Part shown: piece by piece, positions 1-9,064 of the stretch
Layout: the number at the start of each line of letters is the position of its first letter
How positions within the stretch are numbered: position 1 is the stretch's first letter
Origin: Rhizobium sp. L43
GTDB taxonomy: Bacteria; Pseudomonadota; Alphaproteobacteria; Rhizobiales; Rhizobiaceae
Assembly: GCF_002531725.1 (NCBI RefSeq)
Contig: NZ_NWSQ01000001.1
Location: forward strand, 124,001 to 188,000
Direction of reading: 5' to 3'
DNA length: 64,000 nucleotides
Translations under genes and position numbers: made by a program
The notes under the pieces: model-generated
What the model saw: only the letters and a program-made list of their open reading frames with translations
What the model was told of the DNA's origin: nothing
The model's database searches: none

Positions 1-2
1 CG

Positions 3-137
3 CGGTTGCTTGCCCGAGAGTATCGCGCCCTGCTCCTGGACGACCATTTCGAGGACGGCACGGATCGGGAACTCCAATCGCGATGCGCCGAGCTCTGCAG
101 CGAAATTTCCTCGCGCCACTACCGGCATCGCTATTGA
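3..137 (+). CDS. C-terminal end of an unidentified protein (5' truncated by the window)
   Basis: An open frame enters from the left edge and stops with TGA at 135-137, giving 44 residues with mostly G/C third positions, as in neighbouring genes. The peptide is charged and looks helical (it contains LAREYRALLLDDHFED). An overlapping frame from base 10 to 360 is also open, but its amino-acid composition is less natural. No family can be named from so short a tail, so even its status as a real gene end is uncertain. Confidence 0.35.
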   Translation, partial: RLLAREYRALLLDDHFEDGTDRELQSRCAELCSEISSRHYRHRY

Positions 138-308
138 AGGACAGGCCGAGGCCGCCGCCCCTCAATCCCTCCGCACGCTGATGCCGCAAGCGGCAACCCG
201 ATCAGCCATGCGCGCCCACAGGCAGATAGCCGCGACCCCATCTCACAGCCGTCAGGTCGACGGGATCGACAACAAAGACGCCGTCACGTTCAACCAGGAC
301 CATATTGC

Positions 309-1184
309 ATGCAAAACAGATTTTTCGCTCAGGCAACCCCCGCATTGCGAACCACGGTGAGGGCAGCCGTTCTGGCGGCCATCATTCCATTTGCATTCCT
401 GAATACGGCGCTGGCAGACCAAAAGGTGCTGCTGTCCTACGAGGCAACTCCTTCAGCAGGCTTCCATCTGCCGCGGCTTGCTGAGGCCAGCTATGACGAT
501 CGAGCGACATTTTCCGCCGAAGTGCTCAAAGAGATCGTGCCGAAGATCATCACAGCCAATGGCCTCGACCCCGAGGCCTTGGAGACAGAGGTAACACCCG
601 GCGGGTATCTGCTCAAAACCAATGCGTCGCTTCAGACCGAGGGAGATCTCGATGACGCGACGGCTGATCGGCTTGCCGGTTCGCTCGGCTACGTCTTCCG
701 TCAATATAGCGTCCTTGCCTCCCGCCTTGACGACACCACAGGCAAGACCGGCTTTGTCGTCGTCCGCTTTCCCCAAGACAGCCTCAACGCCACCGTCGCG
801 CAGAAATTCTTCGAGGCGGCGGACGCAACGAAAAAAGGCCTGGGCGGCGGTTACACCGCATTCGGAGACGAGCAGATCTTCCTCAATGTCACGAATTCCG
901 ACGGAAAGCCGTACAGCGGCCTTGATGACGCGGCCTTCCAGGACGGCCTGAAACGCACCGCCGCATCGTTTGCCGATCCGAAACCGGAAGTGTCTTCCTC
1001 CGGCAAGGCAACCGCACGCTTCATCAGCAATGATTGGGAGAAGTCGAAACAAGGCGAGGACTATCAAAGCCTGCTCGGCGGAGCGGACGGCGAATTGGTG
1101 AAAAAGCTCGACGAGATCGGCCGGGATTATGCATCCCTCGTCGCCAAGACCGCTGAAAACAAAGGCTGGAACCGCGACCAATGA
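309..1184 (+). CDS. Secreted hypothetical protein
   Basis: This is a 291-residue protein with a clear Sec-type signal peptide: a basic start, a hydrophobic stretch at about residues 19-32, and a likely cleavage after ALA at residue 36. The mature part is soluble, mixed alpha/beta and charged, with no motif I recognise. It contains no cysteine pair and no membrane helix, so a soluble periplasmic protein is the best reading. It stands alone: the next gene begins 170 bases later behind its own putative operator. The function is unknown. Confidence 0.75.
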   Translation: MQNRFFAQATPALRTTVRAAVLAAIIPFAFLNTALADQKVLLSYEATPSAGFHLPRLAEASYDDRATFSAEVLKEIVPKIITANGLDPEALETEVTPGGYLLKTNASLQTEGDLDDATADRLAGSLGYVFRQYSVLASRLDDTTGKTGFVVVRFPQDSLNATVAQKFFEAADATKKGLGGGYTAFGDEQIFLNVTNSDGKPYSGLDDAAFQDGLKRTAASFADPKPEVSSSGKATARFISNDWEKSKQGEDYQSLLGGADGELVKKLDEIGRDYASLVAKTAENKGWNRDQ

Positions 1185-1304
1185 GACCGTGCGGGCGGCA
1201 CGGCACGCAAGCCGCTGACCGTCTCTAGGCCTTCTCCACTCTCGCAAGCGCCCTGATCGCGGTCAATTCGACGGCAATCATCAAACGGCAAGCGCTCCTC
1301 CCTT

Positions 1305-1331
1305 GATGTATCATTATTTCCGATATACATC
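1305..1331. promoter_or_regulatory. Inverted repeat upstream of the arabinoside regulator (putative operator)
   Basis: A perfect 7-bp inverted repeat, GATGTAT-N13-ATACATC, lies 24 bases before the ATG of the winged-helix regulator gene. The placement suits autoregulation by that protein. The operator role is inference from symmetry and position only. Confidence 0.4.
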
Positions 1332-1354
1332 ATTCCATCGGGTCATATGGGGGA

Positions 1355-2281
1355 ATGATGGAACGTTCGTTTTTGACGATCGCCGCCGGCGAGAATAGTG
1401 AGGCGATACGGGCGCTTTCGGCACCGGCGCGGATCGAGATTCTCAAGCTGCTCTGCGCCAAGGGGCCGATGAATATCAACGATATCGCGCGGGCCCTTTC
1501 CCTTCCCCAATCCACCGTCGCCACCGGCATCCAGATCCTGGAAGACGCCCGGCTTGTCGACTCGCAGTTGGCCAAGGCGCGCAAGGGGAACCAGAAGATC
1601 TGCTCGGCGATCTACAGCGAAATCCTGATCAGCTTCGAGGAAAGTGCGGCCCAGAGGGCGAACAATATCATCGAAGTCGAGATGCCTGTGGGGCTTTACA
1701 CCAGTTGCGACGTGCATGCGCCCTGCGGCCTCTGCTCCACCGAAAGCGTCATCGGGCCGCTCGATGTGCCCGACTATTTCCTGGATCCGCAGCGCATGCA
1801 GGCCGGGCTGGTGTGGTTCGGCAGGGGCTATGTCGAATATAAATTCCCCAACAATGCCAAGGTGTTGAACAAGGATATTCGCGCCATCGAATTTTCGCTG
1901 GAGCTGTCGTCGGAGGTGCCCGGCACCAATCCGGACTGGCCCTCCGACATCACGCTCTGGGTCAACGGCATGGCGATCGGCACCTGGACGTCGCCGGGCG
2001 ATTACGGCGACAAGCGCGGCGCCTTCACGCCGGCCTGGTGGAAGCTCGAAGGCTCGCAATACGGGACGATGAAGACCTGGCGGATCTCGACGCGCGGCAC
2101 CTTCATCGACGGCATCGCCGCCTCGAATGTCACGCTCAGCGATCTCGCGCTTGCTCAGCATTCCTCCATCCGGCTCAGGGTCGGCATCGGCGAAAATGCC
2201 GGCCATACCGGCGGCGTCAATATTTTCGGCCGCGGCTTCGGAAATCACGGCCGCGATATCATCATGCGGCTGCACGTCTGA
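1355..2281 (+). CDS. ArsR-like winged-helix regulator with a cysteine-rich linker and beta-rich sensor domain
   Basis: A 308-residue protein. Residues about 14-80 form an ArsR/MarR-like winged helix (LSAPARIEILKLL, then a recognition-helix region around SLPQSTVATGIQIL). Residues 118-127 carry a C-x2-H-x2-C-x2-C pattern (Cys118, His121, Cys124, Cys127), which could bind a metal. From about 130 to the end the protein is beta-rich with many Trp, Gly and Asn residues, resembling a carbohydrate-binding sandwich. It sits directly upstream of a GH51 arabinofuranosidase and an ABC importer, so I infer a sugar-responsive regulator of that module. Two adjacent ATG codons (1355 and 1358) are possible starts. 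Confidence 0.75.
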   Translation: MMERSFLTIAAGENSEAIRALSAPARIEILKLLCAKGPMNINDIARALSLPQSTVATGIQILEDARLVDSQLAKARKGNQKICSAIYSEILISFEESAAQRANNIIEVEMPVGLYTSCDVHAPCGLCSTESVIGPLDVPDYFLDPQRMQAGLVWFGRGYVEYKFPNNAKVLNKDIRAIEFSLELSSEVPGTNPDWPSDITLWVNGMAIGTWTSPGDYGDKRGAFTPAWWKLEGSQYGTMKTWRISTRGTFIDGIAASNVTLSDLALAQHSSIRLRVGIGENAGHTGGVNIFGRGFGNHGRDIIMRLHV

Positions 2282-2382
2282 GCAAACGATATCGGAAATC
2301 TTGATTTTAATATCGCACTTCTTTTTCATATCAGCATCAGCTGAAACATATCAATGCACTGTAATAAAACGATTTTTCTGAA

Positions 2383-2400
2383 AATCATATTAGTATGATT
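2383..2400. promoter_or_regulatory. Inverted repeat in the arabinofuranosidase promoter region
   Basis: AATCATA-TTAG-TATGATT is a perfect 7-bp inverted repeat about 90 bases upstream of the arabinofuranosidase start, inside an AT-rich stretch (2282-2442) that also holds several CATATCA/TGATATC words. It is a plausible operator for the regulator encoded just upstream. There is no direct evidence of binding. Confidence 0.4.
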
Positions 2401-2490
2401 AAAGATGCGACTTGGTTGACAGCACGACATTCCTGATATCAAGTGAAAGGCAAGAAAACAAAATTTCTGATACATAAACGGGAGGATCCG

Positions 2491-3999
2491 TTGAAGACGA
2501 ATGTCGTTGCCCACCGCGATTTCCGCATCGCGACCATTGACGCCAGGCTCTACAGCTCATTTCTCGAGCATCTCGGCAGAGCGATCTACGGCGGCATCTA
2601 CGAGCCCGGACATCCGACAGCCGACGAGGACGGCTTTCGCCGCGACGTGCTCGATCTGGTGCGTGAGCTCGATACGCCCTACTGCCGCTATCCCGGCGGC
2701 AATTTCGTCTCGGCCTATAATTGGGAAGACGGCGTCGGCCCGCGTTCGGAGCGCCCGGTCCGCCTCGACCTCGCCTGGCGCACCCGCGAGGCCAACCAGA
2801 TCGGCGTCAACGAATTCGTCGACTGGTGCAAGAAGGCCAACACCAAGCCGATGCTCGCGGTCAATCTGGGATCGCGCGGCCTCGATGCCGCCCGCAATTT
2901 CCTCGAATATTGCAATCATCCCGGGGGCACCTACTGGTCGGATCTGCGTCGCAAACACGGCTGGTCCAATCCGCACGACGTCAAATTGTGGTGCCTCGGC
3001 AACGAGATGGACGGCCCCTGGCAGGTCGGCCACAAGTCGGCCTATGAATATGGCCGGCTGGCGGACGAGACGGCCAAAGCCATGCGCGGCTTCGACAAGT
3101 CGCTCGAACTCGTGGTCTGCGGCTCGTCCAATTCCGATATGAAGACCTATCCCGATTGGGAAGCCCAGGTGCTGGAGCAGTGCTATGACAGCGCCGACCA
3201 TATCTCGCTGCATATGTATTTTGCCAACCGCGAGAAAAACACCCTCAACTATCTCGCCCGCGCCACCAAGCTCGACCGCTATATCACCACGATCGGCGGC
3301 GTGATCGACTATATCAAGGCGAAGAAGCGCTCGAAGAAGACGATCGGCATTTCCTTCGACGAATGGAATGTCTGGTATCATTCCAACCAGCAGGACAAGG
3401 AGATCCTGGCGCGCGACGAGTGGCCGGACGCGCCGCATCTCCTGGAAGATATCTATAATTTCGAGGACGTGCTGCAGGTCGGCGGCATCCTGAACACCTT
3501 TATCCGCCGCTCCGACCAGGTGCGCATCGCCTGCATCGCCCAACTCGTCAACGTCATCGCCCCGATTATGACCGAGGACGGCGGTGCTGCCTGGCGCCAG
3601 ACGATCTATTATCCCTTCTACTACGCCTCCCGATATGGCCGCGGAACGGCGCTGCAGCTGGTTGTCGACGGCCCGACCTATGACAGCGACGAGGAGAACG
3701 ACGTTCCCTATCTCGACGTCTCGGCAGTCCATTCCGAGGACGGCAGGACGCTGACCTTCTTTGCCGTCAACCGCCATCCCGATACAGCGCTCGATCTCGA
3801 CGTGCGGCTGGAAGGTTTTGCCGGCGCCCGCCTGATCGAGCAGGTGGAGATGACCCATGGCGATCTCGAAGCCGTCAACACGGCTCGGCAGCCGCAAACG
3901 GTCGTTCCCGTCACTGTCGAGAGCGCCAAGATCGAAGACGGACGGGTGCGGGCGGCGCTGAAACCGCTGTCCTACAACGTCATCCGGCTGTCGGTGTGA
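2491..3999 (+). CDS. abfA: GH51 alpha-L-arabinofuranosidase
   Basis: It hydrolyses terminal alpha-L-arabinofuranosyl residues from arabinan or arabinoxylan oligosaccharides, probably in the cytoplasm since no signal peptide is seen. The start is taken as TTG at 2491, which has GGAGG at 2481-2485 five bases upstream; this gives 502 residues, the usual GH51 length. An upstream in-frame ATG at 2443 lacks such a site. The GH51 catalytic signatures are present: the acid/base Glu172 in GNEMDGPW and the nucleophile Glu291 in FDEWNVWY. The catalytic barrel is followed by a C-terminal beta domain. The gene lies between a sugar-type regulator and an ABC importer, which suggests that imported arabino-oligosaccharides are its substrate. 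Confidence 0.95.
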   Translation: MKTNVVAHRDFRIATIDARLYSSFLEHLGRAIYGGIYEPGHPTADEDGFRRDVLDLVRELDTPYCRYPGGNFVSAYNWEDGVGPRSERPVRLDLAWRTREANQIGVNEFVDWCKKANTKPMLAVNLGSRGLDAARNFLEYCNHPGGTYWSDLRRKHGWSNPHDVKLWCLGNEMDGPWQVGHKSAYEYGRLADETAKAMRGFDKSLELVVCGSSNSDMKTYPDWEAQVLEQCYDSADHISLHMYFANREKNTLNYLARATKLDRYITTIGGVIDYIKAKKRSKKTIGISFDEWNVWYHSNQQDKEILARDEWPDAPHLLEDIYNFEDVLQVGGILNTFIRRSDQVRIACIAQLVNVIAPIMTEDGGAAWRQTIYYPFYYASRYGRGTALQLVVDGPTYDSDEENDVPYLDVSAVHSEDGRTLTFFAVNRHPDTALDLDVRLEGFAGARLIEQVEMTHGDLEAVNTARQPQTVVPVTVESAKIEDGRVRAALKPLSYNVIRLSV

Positions 4000-4179
4000 C
4001 AGCCGCCGCCGGATAGTCCGGCTCAAGCAATTCGGCTCGACTGCGAGGAGGCAGGCGAGCCGGAGGGATGGTTCACCGAGGCCCAAGCTGCCAAGCTCCG
4101 GCGTCCGCGAACCGACAACCGCGACATGCCCATGCGTGCCCCAGCGGCCGCCGTATCGTCGCTTTCTAGGGAGGAGTTC

Positions 4180-6084
4180 ATGCAACAGTGGAAGAGGCTC
4201 GCATTTGGCGTCGCGCTGGCCGCACTCGGCCTGACGGCGGCGGCCAAAGCCGATGACTACACCTCCTTGCCGCGCAAGGAGACGCTCATCGTCGAAAATC
4301 CGGAAGGGACGATCAAGAATCCCGGCTGGTTCAACATCTGGGTCAATGGCGGCGGCGGTGTCTCCACCGGCCTGCAGCAGCTGACCATGGATACGCTCTG
4401 GTATATCGACCCCGAACAGGGGCTTGGCGGCGCCACCTGGGACAATTCGCTGGCCGCCGACAAGCCGCAATATAATGCCGACTTCACCGAGATGACCGTG
4501 AAACTGCGCAAGGGGCTCTTCTGGAGCGATGGCGTCGAATTCACGGCCGACGACGTGGTCTATACCGTCAAGACGCAGATGGATCACCCCGGGATGATCT
4601 GGAGTGCGGCCTTCTCGGTGCAGGTGGCAAGCGTCGAGGCGACCGATCCCCAGACCGTGGTGTTCAAGCTGAAGAAGCCGAATTCGCGCTTCCACGCCAT
4701 CTTCACCGTGCGCTGGAATGGCGCCTGGATCATGCCCAAGCATGTGTTCGAGAAAGTCGAAGATCCGCTTCGTTATGATTTCGCCAATCCCGTTTCGCTC
4801 GGCGCCTATAAGCTCAAGTCCTACGATCCACAGGGCAAATGGTATACCTGGGAGAAGCGCGACGACTGGCAGCGGACCTCGCTTGCCCGCTTCGGCGAGC
4901 CGGCCCCGAAATATGTGACCTATACCGATCCCGGCCCGCCGGATAAACGCACCATCGCCCAGCTCGAGCACAATCTCGATATCATTCACGACAATACGCC
5001 GGAGGGCATGTTCACCCTCAAGGAGAAATCCAAGACCATCGAGACCTGGTTCCCGGGCTTCCCCTTCGCCCATCCGGATCCGACGCTGCCGGCGGTCATT
5101 TTCAACAATCAGAATCCGCCCTTCGACAATGCCGATGTGCGCTGGGCGCTGGCCCTGTTGATCGACATCAAGGCGGTCGACATGGCGAGCTACCGCGGGG
5201 CGGCGACGCTTTCGGCGCTCGGCGTGCCGCCGACGGCAGCCACGATGAAAGACTATCAGGCGCCGATGCAGGACTGGCTGAAGGATTTCGAGATCGATAC
5301 CGGCAAGAGCAAGATCAAGCCCTACGATCCGACAATCGGCCAGCAGATCGCCGATATCCTGCGCAAGCAGCCGAAGTTCAAGGACCAGATCCCGACCGAT
5401 CCGGCGGCGATCAGCGGTGCCTTCGGCTACGGCTGGTGGAAACCGGATCCGAAAGCGGCCGGCGAGCTGCTTGAGAAGGCAGGCTTCAAGAAATCCGGCG
5501 GCAAATGGCTGACCCCGGATGGACAGCCCTTCAAGATCCGGATGACGGTGGAAGGCGATACGCGCTCGGTCTTCACCCGCGCCGGCACGCTGATTGCGCA
5601 GCAATGGGCGGCCTTCGGCATCGACGCCAAAGCCGTCCCCGCCGCGAAACTGTGGCAGACGGCGCTGCAGCCCGGCGATTTCCAGGTGGCGATCGCCTGG
5701 AGCGTCGAGACCTGGGGCGGCGATCCCGACCTGTCGTTCTTCCTCGACAGCTGGCACTCGCAGTTCGTGGCCAAGAAGGGTGACAACCAGCCGCCGCGCA
5801 ACTGGCAGCGCTGGAGCAATCCGGAGCTCGACAAGATCATCGAAAGCATTCGCGGCATCAGCGCCGACGATCCGAAGGGCGTCGAGCTCGGCAAGGATTA
5901 TCTGAAGCTGGTGGCCAAGGAAATGCCGACGATCCCGCTGATGTCCTATAACGTCTTCACCTCGATGGATACGACCTATTGGACCGGCTATCCGACGATC
6001 GCAGACCCCTATACCGATCCGGTGCCGAACTGGGCGAATTCGAGGCTGATGATGGTCAAGCTGAAGCCGGCTCAACCGAAATAA
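4180..6084 (+). CDS. ABC importer substrate-binding protein, peptide/oligosaccharide (SBP_bac_5) type
   Basis: A 634-residue periplasmic binding protein of the DppA/OppA cluster. The ATG at 4180 is chosen because AGGGAGGAG (4168-4176) precedes it and because it leaves a clean signal peptide (QQWKRLAFGVALAALGL, cleavage near AKA-DD at 22-24). The body has the family hallmarks: a LRKGLFWSDGVEFTADDVVY segment near residues 107-125 and a C-terminal region rich in aromatic residues. This fold serves both peptide and oligosaccharide importers. Its position after an arabinofuranosidase suggests plant arabinosides, by inference. It is first in a five-gene transport operon. Confidence 0.9.
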   Translation: MQQWKRLAFGVALAALGLTAAAKADDYTSLPRKETLIVENPEGTIKNPGWFNIWVNGGGGVSTGLQQLTMDTLWYIDPEQGLGGATWDNSLAADKPQYNADFTEMTVKLRKGLFWSDGVEFTADDVVYTVKTQMDHPGMIWSAAFSVQVASVEATDPQTVVFKLKKPNSRFHAIFTVRWNGAWIMPKHVFEKVEDPLRYDFANPVSLGAYKLKSYDPQGKWYTWEKRDDWQRTSLARFGEPAPKYVTYTDPGPPDKRTIAQLEHNLDIIHDNTPEGMFTLKEKSKTIETWFPGFPFAHPDPTLPAVIFNNQNPPFDNADVRWALALLIDIKAVDMASYRGAATLSALGVPPTAATMKDYQAPMQDWLKDFEIDTGKSKIKPYDPTIGQQIADILRKQPKFKDQIPTDPAAISGAFGYGWWKPDPKAAGELLEKAGFKKSGGKWLTPDGQPFKIRMTVEGDTRSVFTRAGTLIAQQWAAFGIDAKAVPAAKLWQTALQPGDFQVAIAWSVETWGGDPDLSFFLDSWHSQFVAKKGDNQPPRNWQRWSNPELDKIIESIRGISADDPKGVELGKDYLKLVAKEMPTIPLMSYNVFTSMDTTYWTGYPTIADPYTDPVPNWANSRLMMVKLKPAQPK

Positions 6085-6094
6085 TCCTCCCAAC

Positions 6095-6119
6095 GCCGGC
6101 GCGAGTGTTGCGCGCCGGC
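6095..6119 (+). other. Intercistronic hairpin after the binding-protein gene
   Basis: GCCGGCGCG-N7-CGCGCCGGC forms a perfect 9-bp GC stem just after the stop codon. No T-run follows, so it is probably not a full terminator. Hairpins at this place commonly protect the binding-protein mRNA from 3' decay, making it more abundant than the permease message. Confidence 0.6.
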
Positions 6120-6207
6120 CCCCTAATCGACGGGCATGTGGCCCAACCGCCCATGTCCGTCGATCCTTTCCACTTGATGAAGGGAACCAGAGAGGAACCA
6201 CTGCCCT

Positions 6208-7212
6208 ATGACGTCCTATCTGATCTTTGTGCTGAAGCGGTTCGGTCAGTTTCTGCTTGTCGTCTTTCTCGGTGTGACGATCACCTTCTTCGTCACCCAT
6301 CTGACCCCGATCGACCCGGTCGAAGAAAGCATAGGCGCCATCACCCAGATGGGGCAGTCCGATCCGAACGCGATCGAGCTGATGCGTCAGTCGCTGCGCG
6401 AACTCTACGGAATGGAAGGCTCGATCTGGCAGCAGTACCTGCATTTCTGGCTGCGGCTGGCGACCGGCGATCTCGGCCCCTCGCTCTCGGCTTTTCCCAC
6501 ACCCGTCTCCACCATCATCCTGCGGTCGCTACCCTGGACGATCGGGCTGATGACGGTGTCGACGCTGATTACCTTCGTGCTCGGCAACGCGATCGGCGCG
6601 CTCGCCGGCTATTACCGGAAGGACATGGTGCTGAAGGCCGTCAGCCTCGTCTTCATCGCCCTGCTGCCCATTCCCTATTATATCCTCGCCTTCGTGCTTC
6701 TGATCGTCTTCGGCTATCTCTGGCCGGTGCTGCCGATCAATGGCGGCTACGAGATGAACGCCAATCTGGACCTCTCCTTTGCCCTGGTCTTCGATATCCT
6801 CAAACACTCGATCCTGCCGGCCCTGTCGCTGATCCTGGTCGGCGCCGGCAGCTGGCTGATCGGCATGCGGGCGCTGGTGTCCAACATCATCACCGATGAT
6901 TACGTCGTCTTCGCCGAGCTTGGCGGCGTGCCGAAGCGGAAGATCCTGCGCTCCTACATCGCCCGCAACGCCATGGTGCCGCAATTCACCGGGCTCGCCA
7001 TGTCGCTCGGCGCGATCTTCAACGGCACCGTCATCACCGAAATCGTCTTCGGCTATCCCGGCATCGGCAATCTGCTGATCGAAGCGGTGCATGCCGGCGA
7101 CTACAGCCTGGTGCTCGGGCTCAGCGCCTTGTCGATCGTCGGCGTTGCCGCCGCCGTCTTCATCATCGACATTCTGAGCCCGCTGATCGATCCGCGCATC
7201 AAGGTGGAATAG
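6208..7212 (+). CDS. ABC importer permease 1 (DppB type)
   Basis: A 334-residue inner-membrane permease of the binding-protein-dependent transport family. The N-terminal hydrophobic helix (FLLVVFLGVTITFFV) and the long periplasmic loop before the conserved core are typical of DppB/OppB proteins. The coupling (EAA) region lies around residues 225-265 (AELGGVPKRKILRSYIARN, then the APQ-like segment MVPQFTGL). It follows the binding protein after 123 bases and is separated from the second permease by only 3 bases, so the two are cotranscribed. It should pair with the next gene to form the channel. Confidence 0.9.
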   Translation: MTSYLIFVLKRFGQFLLVVFLGVTITFFVTHLTPIDPVEESIGAITQMGQSDPNAIELMRQSLRELYGMEGSIWQQYLHFWLRLATGDLGPSLSAFPTPVSTIILRSLPWTIGLMTVSTLITFVLGNAIGALAGYYRKDMVLKAVSLVFIALLPIPYYILAFVLLIVFGYLWPVLPINGGYEMNANLDLSFALVFDILKHSILPALSLILVGAGSWLIGMRALVSNIITDDYVVFAELGGVPKRKILRSYIARNAMVPQFTGLAMSLGAIFNGTVITEIVFGYPGIGNLLIEAVHAGDYSLVLGLSALSIVGVAAAVFIIDILSPLIDPRIKVE

Positions 7213-7215
7213 GCC

Positions 7216-8073
7216 ATGTTTACCATCATCCGCGACCTCGCCCGCCAGAATATGGAATTCCTCTGCGGCCTGCTGCTCTTTGCCGTCATCGTCGGCTTCG
7301 TCATCTTGTCGTATTTCTCGCCCTATGGCGCGACCGACATCTATCTTCTGCCGCCCGACATGCCGCCGGACGGCGATTATTGGCTGGGCACCACTTCGCG
7401 CGGCCAGGACGTTTTCTGGCAGCTGACGACGGCGCTGCGCAACACCCTGTTCTTCGGCATCGGCGTCGCCTTTCTCTCGCGCATCATCTCGTTGGTCGTC
7501 GGCCTCGTCGCCGGTTATGCCGGCGGCGCGGTCGACCGGGTGCTGATGGCGATCAACGACAGCGTCATGGTCATCCCGCAATTTCCGCTGCTGATCCTGT
7601 TTTACTTTGTGCTGAAGGACAGCATGACCTGGACGGCGCTGATCGTCATCATGGCCTCGCTCGGCTGGTCCTATGACGCCCGCCTGATCCGCTCGGTGGC
7701 GATCGGCCTGAAGACCAGGCCGTTTACCACCCAGAGCGTCTATTCCGGCATGACGATGCGCAAGATCCTCGTCGAGGAGCACCTGCCCTATGTGCTGCCG
7801 ATCGTCTTTGCCACGACGATGAACAACATGATCTGGTCGATCGGCATGGAGATCACGCTTTCGGTGCTGGGGTTCACCGATATCGAGACGCCGACCATGG
7901 GCATGATGATCTACTGGGCCAATGCGCATTCGGCGATGATCTCTGGCATATGGTGGTGGGTGGCCGCCCCCGTCGCCGTGATCGTCATTCTCTTCCTGGC
8001 CCTCTTCCTGCTGTCGATGTCGATGAACGAATACAATGATCCGCGCAGCCGGCTCAACCGGATGGGAAGTTAG
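7216..8073 (+). CDS. ABC importer permease 2 (DppC type)
   Basis: A 285-residue inner-membrane permease of the DppC/OppC type. A first helix (FLCGLLLFAVIVGFVILSYF) is followed by a short periplasmic stretch containing LGTTSRGQDVFWQL, equivalent to the LGTDxxGRDxxSRL signature of this family, and then by about five more helices. The EAA-like coupling loop (TQSVYSGMTMRKILVEEHLP) lies near residues 172-192. It starts 3 bases after the first permease and ends 1 base before the ATPase start, so the operon is very compact. Confidence 0.9.
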   Translation: MFTIIRDLARQNMEFLCGLLLFAVIVGFVILSYFSPYGATDIYLLPPDMPPDGDYWLGTTSRGQDVFWQLTTALRNTLFFGIGVAFLSRIISLVVGLVAGYAGGAVDRVLMAINDSVMVIPQFPLLILFYFVLKDSMTWTALIVIMASLGWSYDARLIRSVAIGLKTRPFTTQSVYSGMTMRKILVEEHLPYVLPIVFATTMNNMIWSIGMEITLSVLGFTDIETPTMGMMIYWANAHSAMISGIWWWVAAPVAVIVILFLALFLLSMSMNEYNDPRSRLNRMGS

Positions 8074-8074
8074 T

Positions 8075-9064
8075 ATGGAGAATTTGGTCGAAATCCAGAA
8101 TCTGAAAGCCTATTACCGCGCCTTCCTCTACGGCGTCGATCGCGAGGTGCGGGCCGTCGACGATATCAGCCTGACCATCGCACGCGGCGAGGTCTATGGC
8201 GTTGCCGGTGAATCGAGCAGCGGCAAGACGACGCTGATCAAGACCATCGCCGGCGCCATCCGGCCGCCGCTCCGGGTCGTGTCGGGCACCGTCAAATTCC
8301 ATTTCGGCGGCGGCACCCAGGATATCTACGCGATGAAGCCGGATGAGCGCATGGCGCTGCGCTGGAAGCATCTCTCCTATATCATGCAGGGCTCGATGAA
8401 TGTGCTCAATCCGGTGCGCCGGATCCGCCATTCCTTCACCGATTTCGCCTTTCGCCACATGACGGTGAGCAAACAGGTCTTTTTCGAAAAGGTCGCCGCT
8501 CACCTGCAAAGGCTGAAGCTCGACCCGCATCTGCTCGACGCCTATCCGCACGAACTGTCAGGCGGCATGCGCCAGCGCATGACCATTGCGCTTGCCACTA
8601 TCCTGACGCCGGAGTTCATCATCGCCGACGAACCGACGACCGCGCTCGACGTGATCGTGCAGCGCGACGTGCTGTCGATGATCCGCGACATCCAGCGCGA
8701 GATGGGCTCGTCCTTCCTGTTCGTCACCCATGATATGGGGGTGCACGCGACGGTCTCCGACCGCATCGGCATCGTCTATGCCGGGCGTCTCGTCGAGGAA
8801 GCGCCGACCGCCAAGCTCTTCAGCCTGCCGCTCCACCCCTATACCCAGCACCTCGTCGGCAGCCTGCCGAAGATCGGCGATGCGACGACCCGACCCTCGC
8901 TGGAGGGCCGCCCGCCGAACCTTGCCATGCCGCCGGAAGGCTGCCGCTTTCACCCGCGCTGTCCGAAGCGCATGGAGATTTGCTCACAAAAGGTTCCGCC
9001 GCTCGTCACCGTCGCGCCCGAGCGGCGCGTGGCCTGTTTTGCGGTTACGGGAGATCCGGTTTGA
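8075..9064 (+). CDS. ABC importer ATPase 1 (DppD/OppD type)
   Basis: A 329-residue ATP-binding subunit. It has Walker A (GESSSGKTT, with Ser where most relatives have Gly), the signature LSGGMRQRM, and Walker B ([12 protein letters not shown]) followed by a switch His in VTHDMG. The C-terminal extension has the CRFHPRCP oligopeptide-family motif. The ATG at 8075 is chosen because it avoids overlap with the permease and gives the usual N-terminus. Its stop overlaps the start of the next ATPase, which indicates translational coupling. Confidence 0.92.
   Translation: MENLVEIQNLKAYYRAFLYGVDREVRAVDDISLTIARGEVYGVAGESSSGKTTLIKTIAGAIRPPLRVVSGTVKFHFGGGTQDIYAMKPDERMALRWKHLSYIMQGSMNVLNPVRRIRHSFTDFAFRHMTVSKQVFFEKVAAHLQRLKLDPHLLDAYPHELSGGMRQRMTIALATILTPEFIIADEPTTALDVIVQRDVLSMIRDIQREMGSSFLFVTHDMGVHATVSDRIGIVYAGRLVEEAPTAKLFSLPLHPYTQHLVGSLPKIGDATTRPSLEGRPPNLAMPPEGCRFHPRCPKRMEICSQKVPPLVTVAPERRVACFAVTGDPV

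Noticed and set aside
4008..4022. A terminator (GCCGGA-TAG-TCCGGC) after the arabinofuranosidase gene.
   Set aside because: The loop is only three bases, the stem is short and no T-run follows; transcription probably continues into the importer genes.
2557..6444. A minus-strand open frame of almost 1300 codons opposite the arabinofuranosidase and binding-protein genes.
   Set aside because: It lies wholly antisense to two well-supported genes, has Arg/His/Gly-rich low-quality composition and no recognisable domain; long antisense frames are expected in GC-rich DNA.
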